Positions 1-10,689 of a stretch of DNA of 64,000 bases are shown piece after piece. A program made the translations under genes and the position numbers. Origin of the DNA: Tupaia tana. Taxonomy: Eukaryota; Chordata; Mammalia; Scandentia; Tupaiidae. The DNA lies in the NCBI GenBank assembly GCA_026018925.1, contig JAKSZU010000005.1, positions 80,990,398 through 81,054,397 on the forward strand, given 5' to 3'. Under the pieces are notes generated by a model. That model was given only the letters and a program-made list of their open reading frames with translations. It searched no databases and was not told the DNA's origin. How positions within the stretch are numbered: position 1 is the first letter of the stretch; each line of letters opens with the position of its first letter.

Positions 1-1395
1 TGAAAGCAGGAGAACCAATTTAATCAAACAGTGTGAAGAGACTGACAGATGAAAAGCGCATCAATCCCAGTAGGTCTGGCATGACTTGAAAGACAAAATC
101 TATCACAATGAATTAAAAGCACAATGTGAAAGAGAAACAGACAGAAAGACTTGATTTACATGCCCGCTCTATCAGAGCAAGGATAATGACTGCCGAAGCC
201 ATCTACTGGAAGTACAGCTGTAAAGGAAGTGTCAGGCCAGCACACCCTCCAAATGACAAAGCAATGGAAAAGCCACGTTCAACTCTCAACCATTAGCTTA
301 ATCGTTTAGGACAACTTGCAAAGCACTTAACATAAAGGAAAGTGTAGATATTGCACTTTAAAGCTGTTGAGATTTTGGAGTTTTTCTGGATAACTGAAAA
401 ATTTTGTTAGAGAAAATTATTGAAACATTAGTTAGGGGAGTACACAGAGAAAAGATATAGTAAATACGTATGTGTCTAAGAATGTACAACTTCTTAACTA
501 TAACTTGAATCTCTGTAAAGGTAAAAAGACAGTTATTCCTAGAAATAGTATCTCATTTTTAGATTATACTACCCAAAAATGTCAAGGAGCAGTATAAAAC
601 AAATTTTTACTTTTTCCATGAACTCTATTAACCTCACATCAATTTCTATAGCATCCACCCATGATTCTGCTATTCCACCCACTATCTTCTCTCATCATAT
701 TCTTATTCTCACCTGGCTTCACGTTCCTACTTTTGCCTTCTAAATTACATTTTTTCATTTTTAATGTGGATTTGATTCAGTTCTTCCTATCTTGTGCTCA
801 GAGGAGAAAAAGGAAAAAAAAGGAAGGTATTCCAACTGAGGTTCAGACTGAAACATCTGACATGAAAACAAATTGTACCTGGTAATACTGGATCTGATTA
901 ATCTGTAATTCAATTTTCTCATCTTCATTTAATAGATTAAGAAATAAGGCTCATTACAATAGGAGGAAAACAATATCAATAGGAGGAAAACAATAGATTT
1001 TTGGAGTTAATAAAAAGGAAATAATTCAATAGGCATTATTTATTATATTTGTGAGTAAATCAAATCAATAAGAAGTGCCTTAAATAAAATAAGTTCAAAT
1101 TAAAAGATGTGGACTAGCTATTGAGGAGGTGGAAGACTTTAGAAGATGTTTAGAAAGAACTGAAAGAAAAAAAAGTATGCAAGAAAAGTTTCTATACCTG
1201 AAGGTCCCAAATCTCCATATTGAAAATGCTTTTACAATATCAACTACAATAAATATTTCTAAAAATATACAAAAAAGGTTATCATCAAGTAACAAACACT
1301 ACACAAAAATAAGACAATCTTACCTGTTTATATAGGAAACATAAAAAGTAAACAAGATATAGTATACTTGGTCACATACAAATGAGAAAAAAAAT
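1..1395. other. Non-repetitive AT-rich DNA, no gene seen
   Basis: No repeat family, RNA gene or credible exon is visible. Open frames at 661-885, 1095-1295 and 1129-1335 are short, low in complexity and overlap on opposite strands, so I treat them as chance. An imperfect direct duplication of 18 bp (CAATAGGAGGAAAACAAT) lies at 957-974 and 977-994. Confidence 0.6.
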
Positions 1396-1404
1396 GAAAA
1401 TAGC

Positions 1405-1673
1405 AGGACCAGCAGTTGATTTAATGACTATGTCATTGGACTCCCATGTAGTCAACTGTGGTTCAAGTCCTGGACATCGTGGCTTAAACTCATGCTGGGC
1501 ACAAGTGCATGCATGCCCAAGATCCCGAGAGGAGAATAGAAGAGAAGGGATTGTGGCGTGACCATCACCCCTGAGGGGTGATTTCTCTCTTTCTGTCTCT
1601 CTGTCTTTCTGGCAAGCACACGCACCCTATAGCAAAAATTCTCTCAAAAAAAAAAAAAAAAAAAAAGAAAAAA
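1405..1673 (+). mobile_element. tRNA-derived SINE, family A (diverged)
   Basis: The copy begins AGGACCAGCAG, has a degenerate A box, a B box read as GGTTCAAGTCC, the body with GGAGAATAGAAGAG and the CCCTGAGGGGTGATTTC palindrome, then CCCTATAGCAAAAATTCTCTC and a long A tail. The likely TSD is GAAAATAGC at 1396-1404 and GAAAATAAC at 1674-1682 (8 of 9). Confidence 0.9.
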
Positions 1674-1682
1674 GAAAATAAC

Positions 1683-2898
1683 ATTTGTCAAAAGCATCAT
1701 TGAGTGTCAGACAAAAATTTTCTATGACTTCTCCTTTCTTTGAGAAAACACAGAGAACAACACAGAGGAGTCACAAATTAATTTTCAGGGTACACTGAAT
1801 ATATTTTCACACTAGTAATGATTCATAAAACATATCTCTCATTTAAACAGAACAATTCTGAAAAATATGCTCTAGAATGTAGAGGGATGGAGCTTAAAAC
1901 AAAAAACTAGTAAGACTTAGAAATATCTGATTCAGTAAAAGAGCAAAATAAAATAAAATCTTGTAATGAGACTTGTAAGTCATGCCAAGTGGCACATCAG
2001 ACATTGCTAAATCTTTATTTTTAGATTTTAAGCTATGCAATGCCAAATAAAACCAAGAAGTATGTTAAGAGCTCTGACTTATAAACTTGAAAAACCTTAG
2101 ACAAAATTTAGAGAAAACTGTTAGGAAAAAGCCAGACAACATCAGAAAGAAAAGGATTGCCAAGGGCATTGAAGTGAATGTGATATGATTAGCTATGCTT
2201 TTTTTTCTTGGATAACTGACCACTGACCTCTAAGTCAGTATTTTAAAGCAATAAATAAGTAAATAAATAAATAAAAATAATAAAAAAATGAAAAGGTAAC
2301 AAGTTTGACTGAATTACATTGAAATGTCTCCTGCATAATTAAAGGAAAGAAAAGTACTACCACACCACAAGAAATATTGATTAGCCCTTGTCCTCTCTAT
2401 TCTCTCTCTTTATTTCTTCTTTACCCAGATGACTAGACTGCTAGAGTAGGAATGGATAGTTCTTCAATAGTGCATTACACATCAAAGATAAGACTGTAAT
2501 ATCAAATTATCTATTCTCTAGGCTCTTTCTTTATAGTATTTAAATTTGTTAGATTACAATACTGAGTCTATGTACCTCTTCTAAAAAGAATCTCCATATA
2601 AGATGGTAAACAACTATGAATATTGTACCCATGGAGAAATAAAATGACACATGATAAACTCAAGTATAATTAAAAGCAACAACAAATGTTTGGTTTCCAG
2701 AAAGACGCTTAAAGAGCACAAAAGTTGTCACACTCATCCTCACAACAAGAAAATAGCTAAATAAACTGAAAAACAATAGCTCTTCTTAGATCTATTAGGG
2801 AATGGTGGCCACAGGTCATCTTACCAAACACAGAATATATCGGCAAATGCAAAGAATCACAGCTACCTGCCATGAAGTCAGACACTAGTAGAAATATT
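1683..2898. other. AT-rich sequence without recognised features
   Basis: No gene or classifiable repeat is seen. A short AAAT-rich tract lies near 2250-2290. Confidence 0.5.
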
Positions 2899-2910
2899 AA
2901 AGTATGACTG

Positions 2911-3165
2911 GGACCAGCAGTTAGCGTAATGGCTATGTCGCTGGACTCCCATGTAGTCCATCACGGTTCGAGTCCTGGCTTAAAACTCACACCGGGCGCT
3001 TGTGTGTTTCTGCCCAAGATTCTGAGAGAATGGGGGAGAAGAGATTGGGGTATAACCATCCCCCCAGGGGGTGATTTCTCGCTTTCTGTCTTTCTGTCTC
3101 TGTCTGTCTGGCAAGTGCTCGCAGCTATAGCAAAAACCTCTCCAAAAAAAAAAAAAAAAAAAAAA
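2911..3165 (+). mobile_element. tRNA-derived SINE, family A
   Basis: Full-length copy with the head GGACCAGCAGTTAGCGTAAT, an intact B box GGTTCGAGTCC and the conserved 3' end. It is flanked by a perfect TSD AGTATGACTG at 2901-2910 and 3166-3175. The match and intact boxes suggest a fairly recent insertion. Confidence 0.95.
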
Positions 3166-3509
3166 AGTATGACTGACTGACTACTGAGAGTTGAGGATGG
3201 GCTATATTGAGAGATAAAAACTCCTTGGGGATTAACATCTCCCCCTCAAACCTTTCTAAAATTTACAGGAGCCTCACTAGGTTCTTAGACCACATATTTT
3301 CTTTAAATAACCATTTTAAAAAAGATTTATGACAAGCTCTTCTCTGAAACAAAGGCCTGTTTCTAAGGAAATCCATCTAACTATAACCTAACCAGTGAGG
3401 ATTTCATGAGAAAGCCCAACTTGTTTTAGGGAAGAAAAATTATCTGACTCCAACCCTTCCTAGACTGCTTCATTCACAAAAGAGGGCAGGGGACAACAGA
3501 AGAGGGGAA

Positions 3510-3683
3510 GTGCTCAGGCAAGAAATCACCCCCCAAGGGAGATAGCCACTCCATAGTCCCTTCTCCTCCATTCTCTCCTTGGGACTTAGAGCACGCTCAC
3601 ACACGTACATGGTTTATCATCAGGTCCGGGACTCAAACCATTGTCCATTACATGGGAGTCCAGCAATATAGCCATGTGGTCCC
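3510..3683 (-). mobile_element. tRNA-derived SINE, family A, 3' end lost
   Basis: Reverse-strand copy running from AAGAAATCACCCCCC to the head read as TGGTCCC. The CT-rich segment and A tail are absent at its left edge. It abuts the head of an older SINE at 3686-3778. Confidence 0.8.
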
Positions 3684-3685
3684 TC

Positions 3686-3778
3686 CATTGTGTTTTTCAA
3701 GCCATGAGGCCTGCAATTCTAACCACACAGTTGACAATGTAGGACCAGCTGCCCTAACCACTACGCCACTGTGAGGCC
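3686..3778 (-). mobile_element. tRNA-like head of an older SINE (family B)
   Basis: On the minus strand it reads GGCCTCACAGTGGCGTAGTGGTTA (A box) and continues to GCCTCATGGCTTGAAAAACAC. GGCTTGAAAAACA is the diagnostic head/body junction of family B in this window. The body is missing because a family A copy directly follows. Confidence 0.7.
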
Positions 3779-3779
3779 T

Positions 3780-4990
3780 ATTTTTTTAAATTTAATTGTA
3801 TACATGAGTTACTTAGCTACACATAAAAATGTGAAAATATATATTGATGTTAATTTCTGAAAGTACCACTCTTCAAAGAACATACAAAAATATTCACTCT
3901 CCAATAGTAAAAAAAATATTTATTACAAGATGGTTTAGGACTCGTCTTCCACCAACTTCCATAAAATAAGTAAAACACAGGATAGCAGAGTAGAGAAGGT
4001 CTTCCCACTGGAGCACACTTAGATGATGAGAAGTTATATAACTGCCTGCTCTCCTCTGACCCCTCCCTGTAATGTACTCATGTATCTGATTTAAACCTAT
4101 ACCCTATGTCATTAGCATTTTAATTCATGCCTTCTGACCTGGATAAGCAGTTCTCTTATATTGCACATTTTACAACAACGTGATGATAGCATGTCAGCAA
4201 CATCAACATGATTCCTAATACCGTTCATATGGCTTCAAGCAGTGGGAATACTTAGAGACATTTAAAATAAAATAAGTTATCAATAAAAAGAATGAAATTA
4301 CAAAATACCACTTATTTGAAGTTTAAAATATTATTTTGTAATAATTTCATTAAACTTTAAATGTTATATTTCAGCTATAGGTGTATATTTAATATTTAAT
4401 AAAAAGTAAAGAATACCCCCAAATTATATTGAAATATATTCAGATGGCCATTTTTGAAATCTGTAAAATGGAAATGTGTAAAAATATGGGAACTGGAAAT
4501 GATTACATAATAAAGGATTAATTATATAAATTACAATTAATTAATTATATAACTAATTACTTATATAATTAATTAATTATATAAATGGGAATAACAGACA
4601 GAATAGGTTCTAAATAAATGCTTAGTTATTTTTGCTTTTTTTTTATTTTTCAGGTGGCAGCAATACAGAGAAATGCCAGTCAGATTTCTGGTTTAGTTTT
4701 CTAAAATGTTAATGTAATACTTAAGACTTTCAAATATGTCATAAATTTTATGACAGGAATTTGACAAAAACTCAAGAATATGAGAAACTACATTTAATTG
4801 AAAAGGAAAACATAACTTGATAATTATACTTTTAACCCTTAATATTAGTAAGGAGGCGGTATGACAGTAGGATTATAGTATATTATTCTGGAGTAAAATA
4901 TATTTATGTTTCCATCAGTTTATACCTCTTTACTAACCATATAACTTTGAACATGTTACTTAAAATCTGAGGCTCTTTAAAGAACTGCAA
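3780..4990. other. AT-rich sequence, no gene seen
   Basis: Includes a small TTAATTATATAA cluster near 4517-4585 and a T-run at 4637. No repeat family or exon is recognised. Confidence 0.5.
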
Positions 4991-4999
4991 AGGTAATAG

Positions 5000-5296
5000 A
5001 AATAGCTAGCATTCATTGAGTATATGCTATATATTGGTAATGGCCCATCTGGGACCAGCAGTTAGTGTAATGGCTATGTCACTAGACTCCCATGTAGTTG
5101 ACCATGGTTCGAGTCCCGGACCCGGTGGCTTAAAACTCATGCCGGGTGCGTATGCATGCTTGCCCAAGATCCTGAAAGGAGAATGGAGGAGAAGGGATTA
5201 CGGCATGGCCATCCCCCTTGGCAGATGATTTCTCACTTCTTTCTCTCTCTCTCTCTTTCTGGCGAGTGCATGTGCCCTATAGCAAAAACCTCTAAA

Positions 5297-5368
<72 letters not shown>

Positions 5369-5540
5369 AAAAGAAAGAAACGGCCCTTTCCAGTAGCTGT
5401 GATTATTATCATACTTACCTTTATAGATCAGGAAGCTGAGATACTAAGGAATTACAAAATTATCTAAGATCACATAGATTTTAAGTAGCAAAGCTGTGAC
5501 TCCACCTCAGTCAGTCTTACTCCACAGTACATGTTCTAAA
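5000..5540 (+). repeat. MIR-type ancient SINE, split by a family A insertion
   Basis: The left part (5008-5050) has the MIR motif ATTCATTGAGTATATGCTAT. The right part (5381-5540) has TTTATAGATCAGGAAGCTGAGA and AGATCACATAGATTTTAAGTAGCAAAG, which match the MIR core region. The SINE at 5051-5380 sits between them. Confidence 0.75.
5051..5380 (+). mobile_element. tRNA-derived SINE, family A, with long GAAA tail
   Basis: Starts GGGACCAGCAGTTAGTG with B box GGTTCGAGTCC and a complete body. The A tail has expanded into about 80 bp of (GAAA)n at 5297-5380. It inserted into a MIR; no clear TSD was read. Confidence 0.9.
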
Positions 5541-5869
5541 TCATAACAACACTGCCATTTATAAGTGTGTTATGATTATTGGGAGAATTAAATAAGATAA
5601 TGCATTTAAACTATGGATGTTAATTTCTCAATAAATATTAGCTCATATACTCTCTATGTTCTTAACCATTAAAATTCTTAATTACTAATCCTAAACATTT
5701 CATTTTAATTATGCAAACGTTGAAATACTATTGGCTTCTGATTCATATGATACCTCTAATTATAAGAAAAAAAATATTTTATATTAAACTTGCTAAAGAT
5801 GTTGATGACACTGTCCCTATTATAAGCATTCATTTCTGCCCCTTTGCCTGTGTATTACCATAGATTCAT

Positions 5870-6008
5870 TTTTTAAAGAGATTTTGACTTACGGCACATC
5901 TGCTCCGTGGAGAGAGAGACAGAGATAGTGAGAGGGAAAGTGAGAAATCACTACCCCCCCCCCCCCCCAGGAGGGGATGGCCACACCACAATCCATTCTC
6001 CTCCCAGG
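5870..6008 (-). mobile_element. tRNA-derived SINE fragment (3' half)
   Basis: Reverse-strand tail, CT-rich segment and body up to CCATTCTCCTCCCAGGATC; the tRNA head is missing. The central palindrome has become a pure run of about 15 C at 5954-5968. Confidence 0.75.
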
Positions 6009-6089
6009 ATCTGTAAATTTACTTTGAAAAAAAGAGGTCAAACAGGCTTTTGTCAAAGTTGAACTTAGGAAGAGTAGGAAGTAGGGAAA

Positions 6090-6420
6090 GGAAGGCAAGG
6101 TTGATAGCTATTTAAGAGGCACATGGATAGGGCCTGTGGTGGACTATCAGAATATAGGAGACCAAGGAGTTTAGAATGTGTAGGCCCTAAAGCATGAACA
6201 CCCAGTTTTGGGCTTGGGCAACAGACTTATTGAAGCAAATTACTGAGAATGACGAGTTCAATTTTAGACATGTTGAAAATGTTGTTTCTACTGAATATGT
6301 AAATGAAAATAATTTGGCAGCTGCAAGCCTAAATTTTTGAAAACTCTGAAAGGAAAATGTAATTTTAAGGGTAATCAATGTGTAAGTTACAGGATGTTTC
6401 AACTGGACCAAGACTAACCA
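6090..6420 (+). repeat. Ancient interspersed repeat, family not named
   Basis: Text such as GAGTTCAATTTTAGACATGTTGAAAATG and TAGGCCCTAAAGCATGA resembles a common old mammalian repeat whose name I cannot recall with certainty. Similar material occurs near 10420-10650 and 16830-17225. Confidence 0.4.
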
Positions 6421-7482
6421 CTTTGCATTTCCAATCCAGACAAAGACTCTTCTTAGTATTTAAGAACAATGATCCTGGGATATGTGCTCTGGAACTAAAG
6501 AAGAGATAAAAGCGCAGTTTTAACCTTCTGCAAATAGAAGTCCAGACTTACTTTGACACAGTGGGACTCTGGAGGTGTCACACAAAGTTGTAAAAAAAGT
6601 CAAATAAACAAATCATCCTGAGAAAGACTAATAAATGGCATAGATCTAAATGAGTGGCAAGAGGCAAGTAGAAGACAATAATCTTCAAAAGAATGTAGAG
6701 TAAACTATAAACTAGGGAAAGAGACTTAAAGGCACTTTTAAGAATACAAAAATTTCATTACTTTTTCCCAAGTATCTTTTTTCCCATGGGCTTTTTCCTT
6801 TCATACTTAGCAGTAACTTTTACAAATAATTGTAAGAAGACTTAACTGCTTCATTGGAAGAGTAAGAAAAGCATGTTTAAGGAGTCGGTCTCCAAAACAA
6901 CTTTGAGATGAGGAACTCTTAAGGAAAAACATATATTTAAAAATTGATACTTTAAAAGATAGTTTCTATGTGTTTGTTTTTTAGACCTTAGGATGAAAAA
7001 AGAATCAGAAGATATAAAATGAATGTATATGTACTTTTTCCCTCTATCTGCTTTCACACTCATTTTTCTTGGGTGTAAGATTACTTTTACTCCTCTAATA
7101 CAGAACTGATTAGGTGTGAATTCCAAGCTGATAGCTTTCATAAAGGTCTCTATGTGGCAATAGAAAGTATTTGTTTTGGCCTAAGGGTTTTCTAAGTGTT
7201 ATGAAAGCTTAAGAAAACAGGTTTTCTTGCAAGTTTGTTTTATTGTTTTTTGTTTTTTTCCTCCCCAAAATTGGCTCCATCAGCCAATTGGTATCCTAAT
7301 AGACTTCGATTGTAAAATACCACCAGGATTATTTTGTAAGGTTTTTTCTGCCCTCATGGGAAAGAGTAAAGATGAAATGCAGGGCGGGATGGAGAAATAA
7401 AAACATAGACAATACCACTTTTTTTTTTTTTGCCAGTTTCAAATACATATACAATTAAAAAATAGATGCATATGGTAATATA

Positions 7483-7562
7483 CTGGGTTATCAGAAAAGT
7501 CACAATGTATTTTTCCTAGGGTTTTTGTGTAAATATGCACTAGAACTTTTCTGACAGCCCAA
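7483..7562. mobile_element. 80-bp MITE with terminal inverted repeats and TA TSD
   Basis: The left end CTGGGTTATCAGAAAAGT matches the reverse complement of the right end (TTGGGCTGTCAGAAAAGT) at 15 of 18 positions. TA lies at 7481-7482 and 7563-7564. Size, symmetry and TA target fit a Tc1/mariner-derived MITE. It is not MADE1 by its terminal sequence. Confidence 0.7.
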
Positions 7563-7614
7563 TACAATGAGGATTTGTGTTTTTATAAATGCATAATAAA
7601 TTATTAAGAAATCT

Positions 7615-8080
7615 ATAGACTAAAATAACATGTTTATTATCTCACATCACCTGTGGGTCAGATCTGGACAAAGCTTTCCTGAGTCCTGGGTGGGATTTCA
7701 GAAAGGTTTCAGAGGGTTTTCAGAGGGTTGTCATCAAGATGTCAGCTTGACTGGGTTTTCCTCTGAGGATTGGAAGCATCTTCATTCGAGCTTAGTTAAG
7801 TGGTTGGCAGACTTCATCACCTGTGGCTGTACAACCAAGGCCCCAGGTGTTTGGTAGCCTCAGAGGCTACCCATTGTTTCTGGCCCTGTTGTCTTTTCCC
7901 AAATGACTGCTTATGTCATCACGTCAGCAAGGAGATTTTTCTGAACTCAGTTGGAAAACCCAGGTTCTCTTTTAAGAGATTTCTCATGATTAAGTTTTTC
8001 CCACCCAGAATCCTCTGTCATTTGATTAATTCAAACGTACTGAATTCACACCTTAATTACTTATAAAATATCTCTTTGCC
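7615..8080 (+). repeat. Old LTR/MER-type interspersed repeat
   Basis: TTTATTATCTCACATCACCTGTGGGTCAG followed by GGTTGTCATCAAGATGTCAGC and TGGTTGGCAGACTTCATCACCTGTGGCTGTA matches an old, widespread mammalian repeat. I recognise the text but not the exact name. A related fragment lies at 13655-13915. Confidence 0.5.
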
Positions 8081-8154
8081 TTTCCTTCATTCCTTGCCTA
8101 TGTGGTCCCATAATATATGACTGAGGAGTATGTAAAACTGCCCACTGCCTTATA

Positions 8155-8494
8155 TAGGGTTGTGGGAAAAGTCATGACATATTTTTTTCTGTACAAAAAT
8201 GCATCATGAGGGACCAGCAGCTGGCATAATGGCTATGTGGCTGGACTCCCATGTAGCCGACCGCACTTTGAATCCCAGACCCAGTGGCTTAAACTCACGC
8301 CAGGTGTGTGTGTGTGTATGCCCAAAATCCCGTGAGGAGAATGGAGGAGAAGGGATTTTGGCATGGCCATTCCTCCTGGGTGGGGGGGTGATTTCTCACT
8401 TTGTGTCTCTCTCTGTCTTTCCAGTGAGCTCATGCGCCCTTTAAAAAAATAAATTCTCAAAAAAAAAAGCATCATGATTTTTTTGATAACCCTA
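8155..8494. mobile_element. Small mariner-like MITE split by a SINE
   Basis: The two halves (8155-8209 and 8478-8494) form ends TAGGGTTGTGGGAAAAGTCATGA and, reverse complemented, TAGGGTTATCAAAAAAATCATGA. TA flanks both ends. Without the SINE and one TSD copy the element is about 72 bp, related to the MITE at 7483-7562. Confidence 0.7.
8210..8468 (+). mobile_element. tRNA-derived SINE, family A, inside a MITE
   Basis: Complete copy starting GGGACCAGCAGCTGGCATAATGG. It is flanked by a perfect 9-bp TSD, GCATCATGA, at 8201-8209 and 8469-8477, which lies within the MITE. Confidence 0.93.
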
Positions 8495-8652
8495 TAGTAT
8501 TAATGATCCACCCATGTTTAATTTGAACCGTGTTTATTAATAGAATGGTGTTTTTAAAATCAAATAAATATATACACACCTGTGTGAATATATATTACTC
8601 TATTCTAGTCTATTTAAAATATGATAGGTTAGAAATAAATTAACCAAACTGG

Positions 8653-8939
8653 TTGGGGACCAGCAGTTAGCATAATGGTTATGTCGCTGGACTCCCACGT
8701 AGTTGACTGCGGTTCGAGTCCCAGACCCGGTGGCTTAAACTCACACCACGCACGTGTGCGTGCATGCCCAAGATCCCAGGAGGAGAATGGAGGAGAAGGG
8801 ATTGCAGTGTGGTCATCCCCTCTGGGGAATGATTTCTCGCTTTCTATCTCTCTGTCTCTCTCAGTCTGTCTGGCGAGCGCACGCGCCCTATAGCAAAAAT
8901 CTCTCCAAAAAAAGAAAAAAAAAAAAAAAAGAAAGAAAG
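8653..8939 (+). mobile_element. tRNA-derived SINE, family A
   Basis: Intact A box and B box (GGTTCGAGTCC), conserved body and A-rich tail ending in GAAAGAAAG. A perfect 16-bp TSD, AAATTAACCAAACTGG, lies at 8637-8652 and 8940-8955. Confidence 0.95.
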
Positions 8940-9235
8940 AAATTAACCAAACTGGGTTTTGTATATATAAAACTGGAATTCCAATAGAAACTTTAAAATC
9001 AATAGGAGCAAACTGATTTTTAATTTTACTCTAAAACTTGATTCCCTATTTGTGATATTTTCTTTGGGCGGGTACAATATCCACCTGGAAACTGAGAGTC
9101 ATCTAATTAAACAGACCACTCTAATTAAACAGACTGCTAGACTCTTTCTAAGTTATTCTCAAATGTTAATATGTAAGGGCTTGTTAAAAACTTACGTTTC
9201 TGTGTCTAATCCCTAATTTTCTGATCCATTAGGTC

Positions 9236-9372
9236 TGGAGGGGAGCCTAAAAGTTTGTGTAGTGGTTAAGATGACCACTGTTCAAGTCCTTGACCCAACA
9301 GCTTGAAACTTAATGCCAGGTGCATATGGATACATGCCCAAGCTCTCTCTGTCTCTTTCTGTGTCTCTGGGA
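9236..9372 (+). mobile_element. Old tRNA-derived SINE, internally deleted
   Basis: Degenerate head with GTAGTGGTTAAGATGACC, then ACTGTTCAAGTCC, then GGTGCATATGGATACATGCCCAAG joined directly to the CT-rich segment. The purine-rich body is missing. Confidence 0.65.
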
Positions 9373-9387
9373 TAGGCAGTTAGTTAG

Positions 9388-9959
9388 TGATGAGCGGGCA
9401 GCCCTAAGAGAAAAGCAAAAGACTCATCTAGCTCCGGGCTCCAGGAGGGTGAGGCAATTTGCCATCTTCTTTCCTTGGAGCCTGAGGGAAGCACAAAGGG
9501 ATAATTCCTAGATTTTTCTCTTATCAAAAAGACCTAAGCAAGTGTTTTGGTCAACACCCTAATTCCGATTAGGGTGATGGACTAATTGGACAGTCTAATT
9601 AGGGCAACCTTGTTCACCTCACCCTGTGAGGAGGGTGCGCAGGTGCAGGAAAAACCTATGAATTCAAATTTAAAGGAAGGACATAGGCAGCTTAACGGGC
9701 CTCCCACTAATGAATATTCATGACCTTTAGTAATAAAAATAATGGTTAGCTAGTGCCAAGCGCAGTTGCTACCTAGCAATCTGCCCGCTCAAGAACCTTT
9801 TTGGGTGTACTACCTTTCTTTCCTTTCCTTTCTTTCTATTAAATCTTCTTTTCTACCTACTTCATTCGTGGTTGCAGTTTCATTTTGCGCCTAGGGACAG
9901 ATCTCTAATTTTAGTGATCTGGACCCAAAGAACCAAGGACTTCACAACGCAGCTCAACA
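9388..9959 (+). mobile_element. ERV-like solo LTR (probable class I)
   Basis: Candidate ends are TGATGAGCGGG and GCAGCTCAACA; the reverse complement of the right end begins TGTTGAGCTG, giving imperfect terminal inverted repeats. An ATTAAA signal lies near 9838 after a CT-rich run. No gag, pol or env frame is attached. The flanking tetramers (TTAG, TTTT) do not match, so the TSD is eroded or the ends are slightly misplaced. Confidence 0.55.
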
Positions 9960-10036
9960 TTTTCACAACCGCTCACACTGGGAGCATCTGTGATACTGGC
10001 TGGCCCCAGGTCTTAGGGAAGGATTGTAGCATGAAC

Positions 10037-10112
10037 ACTTGCCAAAGGTGCCTTTTCTCTCTCTCTTTCTCTCTCTCTCTCTGGATGTACGTAAATAAAT
10101 GTCTGAAAAAAG
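10037..10112 (+). mobile_element. SINE tail fragment
   Basis: A CT-rich segment, TGGATGTACGTAAATAAATG and an A-rich end resemble the 3' part of the older tRNA-derived SINEs. No head is present. Confidence 0.4.
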
Positions 10113-10419
10113 AGAGAAAGTGAGAATCACTGCAGATACCTATTTTGGAGATATTTCGTCGTATTCCATGCCAGCCTTTATGCCATGAGCTGAAAATAGA
10201 CGGTGAGAGTCTAAGCACAGCAAGGTGGGATGGAGAGGGGATGAAGGTGCCCTCATCTAACACACATTCTAAATGCCGTATTAGTAATTAGAGCAGTGTT
10301 AACATCATACAATTAAAATAGCACAAAAAGACAAAATATTATCCCAGTAGCTAAAATCAGGCCAGATTTCAAGTACAGATGTAAGAAACTCTCGGGAAAG
10401 AGGAGTAACCTGAGCAAAT

Positions 10420-10650
10420 ATCCCAAAGAACTCATAAAGCAGAGGTGAGGGCAGCTAAAAAAGAGCAGAAGAGATAAGAATGGTAAGAAAGGGAGCCAGG
10501 AGGAATGTGTATTGGGAAAGAGAGAGTATAGAGCCTTGTGGGCTACTGTAAGAGATTGATTTCACACTGAAGACCATGAGGATGATGGCAGTTTTTCTAG
10601 AAGAGGAGTTACATGATCTAGCTTCGTTCTCAAAAGAGCATTCAGAATGT
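10420..10650 (+). repeat. Ancient interspersed repeat, family not named
   Basis: AGAGCCTTGTGGGCTACTGTAAG, ACCATGAGGATGATGGCAG and GAGTTACATGATCTAGCTT match text typical of an old mammal-wide repeat. It appears to be the same kind of element as at 6090-6420 and 16830-17225. Confidence 0.4.
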
Positions 10651-10689
10651 GCCGATGACTGGCAATGCTTGTTAATAAATGAACACAGT

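Noticed and set aside
2911..2985. tRNA gene candidates in the SINE heads
   Set aside because: A and B boxes are present, but acceptor and anticodon stems do not pair properly, and each is attached to a SINE body and A tail.
5156..5467. 103-codon frame with KKER repeats
   Set aside because: Product of the (GAAA)n SINE tail.
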